This document shows, one piece after another, positions 44,001 to 59,000 of a DNA stretch of 64,000 nt. The first letter of the stretch is position 1. Every line of letters begins with the position of its first letter. The DNA is taken from assembly GCA_964019055.1 (NCBI GenBank), contig OZ025215.1:2319001-2383000 (forward strand). Direction: 5' to 3'. The position numbers and the translations under genes were made by a program. The notes beneath the pieces are model-generated. The model did not search any database. It was not told where the DNA came from and was given only the letters and a program-made list of their open reading frames with translations. This stretch comes from Anthopleura xanthogrammica (Eukaryota; Cnidaria; Anthozoa; Actiniaria; Actiniidae).

Positions 44001-47000
44001 TCGGCCCGTCGTAAATTTGATTGACGGAAGTTAAAACGCCAGACGTCTGGAGTCGGTTAAGTCGCAGAATAATGAAAAACGCTGTAAACATGAGAGAGCC
44101 ATAAAATCATCAGTGGTTGGTTGTGCCGAGACTGATAGCAGTCTTTCTGTTTTTCTTGTAGTGCGACAGTGTTACGTTGCAAGTTGTAGATCAAAAAATG
44201 CTGGTACTTCTGCTCCGCTCGCAACAAAGTTTCAACAAACAAAGAAAATGTGTTGCGCTCGGAGTGGTATATGAGAATCAATTGATCTGTAAAGATGTTG
44301 CGCGACAAGTTGTACAACTTTGTTGCCCGTAGCGCAATGGTTGTGAAGGTCCACTGGAATTTCCAAGAATTTCCACACTATGTCACCTCAGCTCAAATGC
44401 CGTCTAGGTGAAGCAATGCGAGGAGTATGCATCTTGCCTGTACTTATGCTTGTGATACAGACCAGGATTTTAACATAGAGGACGGCGCCCTTATCTTAGC
44501 TTTAATCCAGTGTTATCTTCTCTTCTTTAACTTTTTCTAAAGGTCATGCATTGGTTGATATATACCGTTGTACTCACACTCTTGGCTTTTTCTAGATATC
44601 GTTTATAACGATCTTCCATTGCCTTCATCTCGTGTTCTTTCTGTGATAACATCTCTTCCATTTCTTTGACCTTCTCAGCTGAAAGTGGAGTGAAATCAAA
44701 TGTTATCGATCCCTGAAACAACCCCTGAGCTGATCTAAGCCAGGGCATTGATAAATCACTGATCGAACCCTGAAACAACCTCTGGGCTGATCTATGTCAG
44801 GGCAAGGCTAACTCACAGATTGAAACCTGAAACAACCTCTGGGCTGATCTAGGTCAGGGCAGGGCTAACTCACAGATTGAAACCTGAAACAACCTCTGGG
44901 CTGATCAAAGTTAGGGCAGGGCTAACCCACAGATTGAAACCTGAAACAACCTCTGGGCTGATCAAAGTTAGGGCAGGGCTAACCCACAGATTGAAACCTG
45001 AAACAACCTCTGGGCTGATCAAAGTTAGGGCATGGCTAACTCACAGATTGAACCCTGAAACAACCTCTGGGCTGATCAAAGTTAGGGCATGGCTAACTCA
45101 CAGAACGAATTGGAATTAAGCTTGTTTGGTTTTTGCGGAGGAAGGAAAATTGGAGAAAACCCGCGAATCAAGGGGGAGACCTAAAAGACTATACTCACAT
45201 GTGATAACAAGTCCAGAAATCGAAACTGAAACCCCACATGTACGAGGGGAGTGTACTACCACCAGACCACCCCTGGATAGTCAGTCCTTTGACAAGTGCT
45301 TAAACGCTTAAAACGTTTCAGCGAAGATGGCTGCAGCCCATAACAACCGAACTACCAACTAATACTTACCACTGCTTGATACTTTAGGCTCTAAACTATC
45401 GATGTAGGCTTTTTTCAACTGTAGCTGCTCGTTGGCTTCCTTGAGCTTGTCCCTGAAATTAGACATTTTTGTTGAAAAGAGTCATGATTTTTAAGTAAGC
45501 GGTCAAAAGTGAAATACAGGAAAACGGAGAAAACTTGGTCACGTTTGCCGTTTGCGGGAGAAAAAACCGCGAATCTCAAGCTCTATATTGTCTTATACGA
45601 CAATAAAACGAGGCAGTATTACAGAAGACCTATGCCTCTTCTTATTGTTGTATAAGACAATGAAGGTCCTTTCCACCGATGTGAACGAGTGCTGACCTTA
45701 TTGGTTCACCTCATTAAAATACACGTGTGTAACATTGGGATCGAACCTTGGACCTCTTGCTTTGCTGGCAGCGCATACAACAACAAGAATAATTTGTAGT
45801 TTATTTTCTACTTACAAATGTTCTTTGTATTTCTTATCCAATTCAGAGTCTTGATCGCTAGCACTGGCTTTCTGTTGATTACGAAGATCATCCACTTCAC
45901 TCTCCATTTCCATGATACGTTGATTCAGTGACCTACAGGACAATACGTACATCGTAAGTACAAGGGAATGCTTGAGTTGTGGATGATGTTGACGGCAAAT
46001 GGGTTGATAGGAATAAATATAGCAAAGGAAGTTTTGTATGATCAAAATCTCGTGGTTCGGATGCGCCATGCTCATGGTGGTACCGTACCCAAGCATTTTA
46101 ATTGAATGACAAGTAATTTCACTACGTGCTGTTATTGGTCAATTCCGTGCCGCGACTTCTCACTATTGAAAGATGTACAAAACCTACTCTAACGATATTG
46201 AGGATGCCTGGGAATGAACATGATGGCTTTGGAGAAGAGGAAAGTCATAGCGATAATAAAGCATGGGCATGGTGATGGTGGATGGGGCTGATGTTAATGA
46301 TGATGATACATGATAATAAAGACAGTGATGTTTCATAGAAACAGGGAGGTGGGGGGGGGGGGGGATAGAAATAATAATGATAAACGTGGAATCGATGATC
46401 ACTAACCTGTTTTCTTTCTCTAGCTGGTCTTTTCTTTCATTTGAATCATCCAGAAGACTTTGAAGTAAATGAACCTTCAATGGAAAAATAAGCCCATTTG
46501 TTGAGAAAAGTGGTGACTTAAACAGCTCGAATTACTATCCTATAAAGTATACTATTCTATATTATATGGCAAGGTAATTTCACGCGCTATGATTGGTCAA
46601 TTTGTGGTCCATAACTTACAGTATGGACCGAAAATCAAAATTTTCTCTCCTAGCCTTGTCATATGATAAATATCTTATCAACCTCGTTTGCTCGGTCCGT
46701 ACCGTAAGTTATGGATCCTCGTTTTTTTCACTTTTTTATGGCCTGCGCGCTACGCGCTTGGCAGTGGAAAAAACTCGGTCCATAACTTACGGTACAGACC
46801 TCAAACTCGGTTAATAAGAGCTATATATCCTTCTTATTGCATTGCGGTCTTGAAAACATTAGACATGATTTCATTTGCTTCCCGACATATTACGACGAAG
46901 AATCAGGCCAACGACCACAGTGCATACCAGCTGAGTTGATCGCCTTCCCCGAAAGGAATTATGGGTCACTATTTTTGGTTAGCATTTTTCGAGCATTCGA

Positions 47001-50000
47001 GTATACAATGTAGACTTTTCTTGTTGATTGAAATATAATTCCGCCATGAGTTCGACTAGCGTTTACGATTAATTTAGAGGGAAGAATTCGTATTCCATAA
47101 ATTCTCTTGTCAGAATAATGGGAAATGCTAATCAAAATAGGATGTCGAATCCTCGATTCTGATTGGTTGACCTTGAGTTTGTTCTGAAGGTCAACTCAGC
47201 TGGTAATGGACCTTAATAATGACAGCTATCAAAGTTGTCGGCTTTAACATTTACAGCGCTTTTCATATTTCTGCGACCTACCGATTCCAGACGTCTGGCG
47301 TTTTAGCTTCCGTCAATCAAATTTACGACGAGCCGAGTTCATTCCGATCGCGAGCGATTAAGAAATTCCTATGTGAAAATGGCTGTCTAGTCACGGGAAT
47401 TTTCTTATCTCGCGGTCGGAATGAACTCGGCCCGTCGTAGTTTGATTGACGGAAGCCAAAGCGCCAGACGCCTGGAGTCGGTAGGTCGCAGAATTATGAA
47501 AAGCGCTGTAAATCCTCACATATGGCTTTGGCCGCAAGTTCAACTTTAATAATAAGATTTATTGTTTTGATTGACAGATGTCACAAACCTGTTCATGCTG
47601 TTCTTCCTTTTTATGTTCTTTCAGTTTCTTGTTTTCGTGTTCTAATCTCATTAATCTTTCCCTAGAGTATTAAAAGAAATATTAAGTATTATTTCATTTA
47701 TAACTGTCCCATTATAGTATTTATCCCACACCATAGAAAATACAGCCAATCAGAAAGCAGGAAAGCCGTTGTATATTCGTCGGTATTTCACTCTTCCTTC
47801 CCATCATGCACTGCGCGTTGAATCTACGCATTTGTATTTTCTATGGAGTGGGATAAAATGGTTATACGATGGTTTCTCACACCTAAAGGCTCGTGTGTAT
47901 ACTAGAAACTACAAGTGACTCGTGGGATATTCCACGGTATGCCACTCGAAACCATTGTATAACTAGTATATATACGAACGGGTTGTTTTCCATTTGTCCA
48001 GTAAAAACGGTAATATCGGTTGGAATACAAATGGAACTGTCACTTTTTCGGAACTTCCAGCCCAAAAAAGTGGAAACCTTTCGAGCTTGTCCAGCCATCC
48101 CGGTTGGTATAAACCAACTGGAATAGACCTCATCAGCCTGGGTGTAATGTTGTCCCATTTCAGACCACGTGTCATTCTCTTGAGAATAAGATTCTTCGTT
48201 TGAGTTGTATCCATATTCATGTATCTTCTCATGCGCAACCGTTAAACAATGAAATGATACTCTGGGGAATGACACGTGGTCTGAAATGGGACAACATTAC
48301 ACCCAAGCCGATGAGGTCTATTGTCTGAACCATTTGAGAATTTCTCGGAATTTCTCAGGCCGAGGTCTCTAAATCGCGACGCTGCACTTTTTTTCTTGTT
48401 CAGGTTCAGGCTTTCGTTGAAAAACTTTGATTGACGTCCATCAAAACCTTATGTTGTCGCGACGGCGATTCGCGCGTGTGATTGGAAAGCGCTGTAAACA
48501 CTTACTTGACTTCTGGAGGGAGAGATAAATCTGAAATCGTTGTGAATGAATCGTTGCCTGGTGGAGAACCCGGGGCAATGGGGAATGAACCTGTAGAAGA
48601 AATGATTAAATGAATAAATGAATAAATGAAAATGAACAAATGCGCAAAGCGAAACAAGTGAATAACAAATATGACAAATACGATATGAACTTCACGTAAA
48701 AAAACTTTTATCAAAAACCAGATGCTGTGAAAAGAAAAGTTCCACGAGAAAAACAAGCTCGGATATTATTGTCAAGAGGAAACATGTAGATTCAGCATTT
48801 GCCAAAAATGCGCTATTTTGTATCATCAAAATCATCAGAGCTTAGAAGAGGCTGGAGAAGATGCAGAAAGGATGATACTAGCACAAACAGATGGAACCAA
48901 ACAATTGATAGAAAAATACCAGCAAGAATTAGAACAATCCAACAGATTGAAAGCGGAAAGTTGATGATGCAGTGGAAAGGATTGTAGTACGTTATGGAAC
49001 AAAAACAAACAAAAAAATTACCATCAAACAACAATTGGAACAATCCAAGAAAAATATGGAGAGAATTGAGAAAGATCCGACACCAAATACCCAATGAACG
49101 ATGAATATGTCATAGTGTTTTTATGTAGATGAAAAGTTGCGTATTCTCTAATAAGGGGCATCTATCGCATCAACTAAAATACCATACACTACCTTTTGCT
49201 TGCGAGAGTTCCAGCTCTTCTATTTGCTCCTTTAGGTTTACTTTTTCGTGTTTAAATCGCTTTAGTAAAACAAGATGTAAAAAATAATTAACTTGTACAA
49301 ACCTATTAAAAATTAGTTCTATGTTGCACACCAAGCTTGCAAAATATTGTGCATCACATGTAAATAAATGTATGTCAGCACAAAAGAAAATATTTTGAAA
49401 AAAATGCGCAAACGAAGTCTTTGAAAATTTTATATTGTTGCGAATTTTTGTTGATTGTATTCACATCGCCTCTCGCTTGCAACAGAACTTTCAGCTTTTT
49501 TTTTAATGAAATAGCAACATACTGTATAAGATAAAATTTAAAAAAAATATGTCATAGGATCAAGGAATCATACCTCATTTTCGCCTTCGATGGTGGATAA
49601 CTTTTCCTTTGCCTTCTTTGCTTCGAACTCAGCCTTTTTAGAACAACATTTTATAGTTAGTATATTGTATTTTACCGTTTATAAACTAAGGCTATTGTCG
49701 AATGGTTGTGTGAAGGTACAACGTTTATCGTTAACCCTTTCCTTCACTGCACCCCAAGGTACAACTGCTCCCTCTCCCCAAGAGAGGGTAGTCATAGATT
49801 GACACTATAGCACTCTTAGGGGAACAGCGTTTAACTCTAAGTACAAGTGATGGATAGATTTTTACCCTGTCCGTTCTTCTCTGTAGTTCTGTAACTTGTA
49901 CTTGTAACTGATGAACCTATGGGGAGAAAAAAGTAAAACCTGAGTAACCATGTAACATATCCTTTGAGGAGGGGCTGGGGGTGAAATTTAGATGTACGTT

Positions 50001-53000
50001 GAAATGTATTTATTAAAGAGAAGTTATTCCAAGTAACCAGGGACTGTAACTAGGACAAATTCAGTGCCACATATAGGTGATCTTACACGAGAAGATTTCC
50101 AACGACGATTTTGCGCGCAACGCTATTGCGCAATAGTTTATACCCTGTAACATGCCAGGCGGAACAATTTTTAGCGTAATTTCGATTTCAGGCAACACGT
50201 TATGAGTTCATGATCTGAAGTCAAAACCTCGCAACTCAAAATGAATTTTATCGCAGCATTGCGCGAAAAATCGTCGTTGCACATAGTCTTGTGTAACATC
50301 CGCTTATAGGGACTGTTTTGCAACCATACGTGGCAATGGTTGTCAAGCCAGTGATTAATGATGAACTCTTATTTCTGCTAACATGATGGCTGACATACCT
50401 GTTTCTTGTATGTATCTAGCTGTGTCCTCAGTAGATTAGCTTTACGTAGATCCTGAAGAAGAGTATTGATGTTTAGAAATATACTTCATCGAATAACACC
50501 AAGTAATTTAAAGCCTTCCTTAAAATTTTTCTTCATAACTGCAGACGGAATCAACCCCAAAATGCTAAATTCAAATTTGGTCTGTCTGTTAACAATGCCT
50601 TGACTAAGATTTTAATTAATAAAACTGATATTTCTTATTCTATCCAGCTGAGTTGACCTTCAGAACAAACTCAAAGCCAACCAATCAGAATTGAGGATTC
50701 GACATCGTATTTTGATTAGCATTTCCCATTATTCTGCCAAGGGAGTTTATGAACTACGAGTTCTTCCTTCTTTAAATTAATCGTAAACGCTAGTCGAACT
50801 CGTGGAGGAACTACATTTCAATCAACAAGAAAAGTCTACATTGTAAACTCGGAAAATGCTAACCAAAAATAGTGACCCATAATTCCTTTCGGGAAAGGCG
50901 ATCAACTCAGCTGGATTTTGTTATCAATTTTCTTAACACTTGGTCATTGCAAATTAAACAATATGACCCTCACATCGGTGTCGGTAGGGTTTTGGTAGTG
51001 TATCTGTAGGTTGTCAGTAGGTTGTTGGAAGGATATGTAAAGGTTATATACCGTTACCGAGATGGATATGAGATATATGAACCCAAGGCGAAGCCGAGGG
51101 CTGATATATCTCATATCCACTGAGGTATGAGGTATATAACCGCCTTATATCATCATTGGGGAAGTTTCTTAATCACGGCGGGGTTGATAACCAGATATCA
51201 ACCTGGTAAGCCACCGTTGGGTGAATATGAAGGATAAAGACCGCCAGTGAACAAAAGAAACTGACTCAATGATGATTATAATGGTAGGTTATCAGTAGGA
51301 TGTTGGTAAGTTGACGGTATGTTAATGGTAGGTTGTCAGTACAAAAAGTAACGGTAGGTTAAAGGTTGCACATGTCACCTGTTTTTGAAAATATTAAATT
51401 ACTGTACATGTACTGTACCTCTTCTAGATTCATAGTTTCCTGCATGTAGGTCATATTCTTCTCCTCTAATGCTTTCATTTGTTTCCTCATATCTGATAAT
51501 TCCTCTGTGGGGTGAAAGAACATGGTGAATAAACAGAAACAAAATCAACAGCAGAGAGCATCTGGCTGGAGTGGGGTGAGTTTTCCCACTTTTTGAAAGT
51601 ATCCAGAAATAGACCCCTTGCATCAAAGCAGCTCAATTTGGAGGGCAAAACAAAAGAATTTCAATCTTTTTTGAATTGGAAACTATTGTTTTGTCCTTCA
51701 AATAGACCCCTTGCAGCATGTCGGAATGCAGCTCAATTTGGAGGGAAAAACAATAGGTTCCAATTAGACCTCAGGAGTACGAAATTCTTTTGTTTTTCCC
51801 TCCAAATTGAGCTGCATTCCGACGTGCTGCAAGGGGTCTATTTTATGCTGCATTTTGAAGTGCTGCAAGGGGTTTATTGGCAAGTGCCACCCTCCCCTCC
51901 CCCCTAAGTCTTGGACATATACTGTACAGTACCACATTTTCAAATCTAGCACCACCCACTCAGACACTTTCAAGAGTGTATGATTTCATGGGAAAACCAA
52001 TTGACAGATGAATATGTTATCCATCGCTTACCTAATTTCTTCTTGTACATATCAATAGTAGACTCATATTTAGACTGAAAAACAAATAGAAAACATTATC
52101 AGGGCATGGAAATACAGGTCACACCAGGTTAGGTAAGCTAGCCCTATAGTAATACTACTATTAGTAATATATAACTACTGTATGGACTTCCAGTCAAGAC
52201 ACTGTAATTGTATTTGGAGTTTCCATTGAACTATTTGCAAACTTCTCGTCAATAAGCAATTTACAATTTTCTTTCTGTACAATTAAAAAAAGGTTCCTGA
52301 AACCAATACCAGGGAATTTATAACTGAAATGTATTTGCCGAGACTGCTGACCAAGTTGGATTGTGTTATTTTATGGGGTCTTGAGTGGTGACTGCATCCA
52401 GTGGTTTACTAGTTAGAACTGATGACACATGACATCATCTATAATCCAAACATGTACACTGAAAGGCATTTGCTGAGACTGCTCACTGGTCAAGTTTGAT
52501 GGCGTCATTTTGCAGGGTTTTTGGTGGTGGCTGGAGCGAGGGGAACTTTTTCTAAAATTGATGACACATGAGCATGATTATACTTACTACTTTCTCCTGC
52601 ATGTGCCGCAGCACATCCATTTCATCCTTCAACTGCTGTGATTCCTCAGCTAAGCCTTGAAGCTGTTCATTCTAATAAGGCAAAATATTATTAAAAAAAA
52701 AAAAAGATTAACAGCTAAAAATTGTTTACTTTATTATTCTTGTTATGGAATCACTCAAAAAAGATAATCAAGTTATTACACATAAGTTAATGCCACTCAT
52801 TAACCAAAATTGAAATAAAAAGGGTTGACTGTGTTCATTTTGGCATTAGATGATGATATATCCCTTTCATGATGATGGCACAGGGTATGTTTTTGGAATT
52901 ACATGATACAATATAAAATCTTATTGATAGTTATTATTACAATAAAATATAATTATACCCTATCATTCAAGATTTCCATATCTCTTTCCAAATGTTCATA

Positions 53001-56000
53001 TTTTATTTTATATTCATCTCTCGCTGTAAAGGAAAACAGCAAAATGAATTATTAGTAGTATAATATCAATTATTAATTAACTAACTAATTAATGAATTGC
53101 TTTGTGCATGCATGGTAACTCCGAAACCAGAATTTATCAAAAGTGGGCTATTATATTGCATCACCACAGGTCTGAGTACTTACCAGTTTCTAACATAAAG
53201 TTTTCCTCCTTCAAGTCATCAATCTCTTGCTTGAGTTGCTTGAGTTTCTGGGTTGGATATCTGATCAATAAAAGAATTGACAATGTTATCAATTATTCAC
53301 AGGTCTCTATCATTGCAAGCTCACCGTTCATCTTGCTTCAATGCAAAGGCACAGCTATCTTTCAAGATGGCGCAGGGAACTGTGAAGGAGACTATTATGA
53401 AACAGTGTATCATACTGTACATACCCTTCTTCCTCTCTGTCTATTCTTATATCAGTGTTGCTGACTTGTTCTTTCAGTCTTTCATTTTCCATTTGTAAAC
53501 TGGATTCTGATTCCCTGAGGAATGTAATCTATACAATACAAAACCAAATGATTAAGTAATGTAGGCAATATAGTGGGCAAATCAAACTGACAAAAAACAT
53601 ACATGTAAACCCAGATCAGGCCTATATCTCTTGAGTATGATGTTATTATTTCTCAGTAACGATTGAAAAGGCATGAAAAGTGGATGAAACAAAAGAATGG
53701 TACAGTAATTCTTGTTTATTATTAAATTTTACCATAACTTACATGTACTGTGAAATTTTTCACGCGCTGATTGGTCGAGAGCCATGGTAAATAAGAGGAC
53801 ATACCGATAAAATGACGAATCGCTCATGCACTGAGCAGGCACACGCTTCAAACGGTTTTTTCTTTCAAACTTTTTCTTCGTTTTTATATCTTTTATTTGA
53901 CTTTGTTATGGTGAAAAACAAATTTCCGATAGTTTTGTGTGGTATGTCCATACCACTCTAAACCATTGGAAATTTTTTAATTATAATAAGAAATATAATT
54001 TAAAATATAATTAAAGCAGATATAACGAAACTGCCGTTTGGAAATATGGAATGTAGACCTACTGTATATCCTGCTAAAAATTAAAAAAAAATATTGTTCC
54101 TAATTAAATGCATATTTTCAGTAAAACAAACATGGCAGTTTTTCAAGCACAAGAAAATATTTTTGAACCTATCAAAACATGGGTAGAAGGTGTGCAATAC
54201 CTGTTCATCTAATTCATGACATCTTTGAGATAGTTCTTCTTTCTCTACCATTGCTGTTGTTAACTGTTCTAGGGTTCTTTTATGCTGTAATGAATGGAAG
54301 AATGAAAGAATTATGGAGGGATGAAAAAGAAAATGAAAGAAATTATATGAATGAATAGATGGGTGGGTGGATGAAGAGTGTCATATATGGACGGGTGGAT
54401 GAACAGATTGATGAATGGATGGATCAATGGATGGATGGATGGATCAATCAATGGATAGATGGATGGATGGATGGATGGATGGATGGATGGGTTGGTGGGC
54501 AGGTGGGTGGATGGATGGGCGGGTGGATGGATGGATGAATGGGATAATCAATGAATGGATGGATAACAGGGTGGGAGGGTGGATGGAATGATAAACAGAT
54601 TGTCAGTATTTTACCTGAACCTCCAATTCCTTGAAAATTTCAGTACTAATTCCAGACATCTCTTTTGCTGATATCAACTGAAAAAAATTTCAATCATTTC
54701 ACAATTAGATTTGGAACCCTACAAGGGTGAAAGGAGAGACTGTGTTACTTATTATTAATAATAATTGATTTGAAATGCTGCTCACTCACCTCTTGTATAG
54801 CATTCATGACAGCATGTTGAACACTCTCTTCCATGGACATTATAACTTGAATGTATTCTATAATATGAAAAATTACACAGAGTAATACATATAAACAATG
54901 TGACCAGTGAGGTAACAGCTGTAGTGGTACAGTATGTTAATGCAACTACAAAAAAGGAGATGTGTCTTTGATCTTGACACAAGGAAAATAAGTTACTTTT
55001 AAGCTACTAACACATTGTCAGTATTATTGATCAATAGCAAAAATACAGTATTGTCATTGTGCCTGCAAATTGTTTTGCCCACATCAGATTTGCCTGAAGT
55101 CATGTCGTTTTGCCACAACTTTTTTTGTGTGTCATACCTGTAGTCAACCTTTTACAGTTATATATTAAATAAACAGCTAGCAAGTATAAAGGCCAGCACA
55201 CACGAGGTGTCAAGTAGCTGCAACACGACAGAGACACATTGCTATGACAATTCCCCTCGTGTGTACTGTGGAATTTCTGTGAAATTTGTTGTCTCTGCAA
55301 CAAGTCACATGAATTCAAACGGGTTTGAATTCATGTGACCTGTTGCAGCGACAAGTGAGTGAAAGTGGCGTTGTGGCATTGTGTTGTCTCTGCATCGTGT
55401 TGCAGCGACTTGACGCCTGGTGTATACCAGCCTTATACTGTAACTTCTATGGACTGCATCTATTTCACCTTGTTTGTCTTCACAATTAACAGCACATCCA
55501 AGCACTAGTTGGAGTAATCTGCCCAGCTCAGATTTACTGGCTGCATCAGCTACAAGAAAAAATACAATAACTCTAACACATTTTCTGAGTAAACAATAAA
55601 CATTTCCATGTATAAGCCAGTTCAAAGTTTAAAAATCGTTTTTTAGTGCATAATTATGTGATTTTATCTGGAATCTCTCACCATTTTTAATTAAACAAAA
55701 GAAGGTGAGAAATTCGGGATAAAAATGATTCTTAAACTTTGAACTGGCTTATACAAGTACACAGAAAGATCTAACAGACAAATGGCACTATCAAATGGAA
55801 ACTTACAAAGAATATTGATGTCTGGCATAGGAAAACATCCAATATCCATGCTAAGAACCTGAAATAAAAGACATCAGGATGTTACCACCCCTATCAAGTG
55901 TACATACTGTATATGAGTTACTGGAAAGTCAGTCAAGGAGAGAAAAAGGAGGCAGTTCCCTTTCTGATGAATATTTATTTTATTTTATTTTTATTTTTTT

Positions 56001-59000
56001 CATTTATTTATTTTTTATTTTATTTTAATTCCAGTGGTATATTTATTTCCCATTTGATGGGTATTTCTTTCTCAGTTCCAATATTCGAATTTCCATTTTC
56101 CCAGAACTAAAATACGAATTATATTTATATATTACCTCTGAATAGTAGTCTCTGATACCCTTCGTCAACTTCTTTAAGTTACTCAGCTGTTAAAAAAGAA
56201 AGCAATTATCAATAAAATGAGTCAAGTACATGACTGTACAATCCTGAATAAAAGTAATCATGAGATGAGAGTGGAGTGCAGGACTCGAAATAGAAAAGAT
56301 AAATGGCCCGACAGTTTCTTATTTTCGGCAGGATAAATAATTTTGGAGCAAAATTCCCGTCATTTTATTTTCCATTTGGCAGTTCAAAATTGTTTTAGCC
56401 TGACAGTAGTGTAAAACTTGACCTGCATTTTGGCCATTGGCAGGCCCCTATTTCGAGCACTGGAGTAATAACTGTAGTAGCTACTTTGTACTAGACAGTA
56501 ATGGTAAGACCATTAGCACACAGTTACAATAGCCCATACTCTGGTTGAGTGTCATGCACAAATAAATAAATAAATAAATAATAATAATAAATGCGATTAA
56601 CAGTGGAATCCACAGAGTGGCTATTCCTCCACTGCATTCCAATTGGAATTTAGAAGTTGATTTTTGAGGAGGGAGGAAAACCCAGAGAGCCCGAAAAACC
56701 CTCGAAGCACAGGAGAGAAGCAACAAACAACTCTACTCACATACGACACCAAGCCCAGCAGGCTCACAAAGCAATTCAAGATGAGGCTCTAGAAAACAAA
56801 TGAGTAATCCTAGGTAATAAATTATTTTGTTTCCCTTGAGCCTAGTTTTGAATTGCTTTGTGAGAGATCACTCAGTCAGCAAGAATATTGAAACTGGCTC
56901 ATAGATCCCTTTCATGTGACGTCAAAGCAGCTCAAAAAAAAAATCATTCTCCTGAGAATTGGAACCTATTGTTTTGTCCTCCAAATTGAGCTGCATTGCG
57001 ACATGCTGCAAGGGGTCTATAAAGATGATAATGACATTTTGTCAGCATTTAACCCTCAGCAAGAAATAAATATAATTATTAGAAATAACATTAAATTAGT
57101 CTGTACGTACAGTACATGGTAATAACATGGGATTGAAACCACTTCATATTAAAATCATACATAAATTTCAACATTTTTTTCCAATCGTAACAAAAGTACA
57201 AGAAAATCAATCCTGATGCACCAAGAAATATCTAAGTATGCTATACACGCATCAGGCATTCTGCATGCTATTACTCTAAGCGCATGCTCAGGGGATTAAA
57301 AAGTGAGATAATATTTTGTAAAACATGTTATATTTTAGTTGTATTTTTCTTGTCAAACACAATTTTCATTAAATATTCAAGATCACGTACTAATAAAAAA
57401 TTTTTTTGTAGTTTATATTTCACTGCATTTTGAATCTTAATAATGAAGGGAATGTATATCCTTGCTGGTTTGTTAATAGAATACCCACAGGACTCCAAGC
57501 AGGGAAATACCTGTCCAGATAAACAATGGACACTATTTGAGGAAACAGTATCAATTCAATGAATGTTATGTTTGGCATTAAGTGACAAACTTTTATCAGG
57601 TTTCCAAATCATTAGGTTCCTTCATCTTGGCATTAAAATATTATTTTTTCAATCTAAGTAAAGTCTCTTATCTCTTATTTTCATGTTTTATTGTGTACTG
57701 TAGACAACATTAGTTAAGCTTTTGTTTATAGACAATGTTCGTTAGTCAAAACAAACAGCAGGATGCTAATACTAGTAGTTCTAATTTACATTTGAATGGA
57801 ACAGCTTCTTGTTACATTGATCAGTACTGGTAAATAAAAACTGATTTGCTTACTAATACATGAACAAAATTAATGAATGTTAATTGCACTCTGTAATAAT
57901 AAAGTTGAATATAGTGTAATGCATGATGGTCCAGAATTATACCCAGTGGTATACAATGTATTTTAAAAAATGTAGAACTTTATATTGAAAAAGGGCTGTC
58001 AATACACAGTAACCCTAATTTTTTTTTTTTTTAAAACTTCAATTATATACATGAGCAGGCATTGGTATCACAACCCAGATTAAAGAATAAATATACATTC
58101 AATTCTTGAATATCTCAGTTAGAATCATATTTATAAATGCTTTTTGAGGATTTTTTTTTTCCTTTTTAGAATTTTTTTTTGTAGATCTAGATACAGGTAA
58201 AGGAAAATAACTTAAAACAGCTGTGTCCTTCGCTTGCTCAGGAAGGTTACTGAGTACATATATACATATGTATGTATTAATTACACACTGTATGAAGCAT
58301 GTCTGACTGTGGGAAAAAAAATTAATTCAAATTTTATCGGTACCCTGAAACAACCTCTGGCCTGATCTATGCCATGGTATGGGTATGACTCACAGATTGA
58401 ATCTCTGAGTACGAATAAAATTTGCATTACATAATTTATGTGTGAAAAGAAAAATGTGGCTGGCAATAACAAGCTGGTTATAAATGTGGAAGATGATTTT
58501 CATCCATAACATACTGTATTTCGTGTTGTGAAAATTATTCATTTTATTATGTAAGTCTATAGGTACAAATGGGTACACAAAAAATATGCATTACATAGTC
58601 TACATGACTGTATAAAATGAAAAAATTGCTGGCAATAACAAGCTGGTTATAAATGTGGAAGATGATTTTTTATCAATAACATATTTCATGTCATGTGACA
58701 AAAATGATTTGCTTATGTAAGTCTATAGAGCATAACTACTGTATCTTGTACATGCAATTTCAAAATGCTGAATCTTAAGGAATCGAGTTTTACAATCAGC
58801 ACCTAATACAAGTAAACATGGGTTACAGCAAGCAAGCAAGCTTTTTTCCCCAGTTTTAAGAATGGCAAGACACAGTTATGAGATTTTATGAGAAGAATCA
58901 AAAGTTCATTGTTTTTTTTTGATCGCCAGCTATGTTACTCTGGAAACCTCTCATGCAGAGAAAGAAAACGTAGACCCCAGAAAAGAACCCTCAAGGCAAG

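Noticed and set aside
44877..45119. 80-codon plus-strand open frame with repeated motif
   Set aside because: Generated by the 57-bp tandem repeat; the period is a multiple of three, so the frame stays open by chance.
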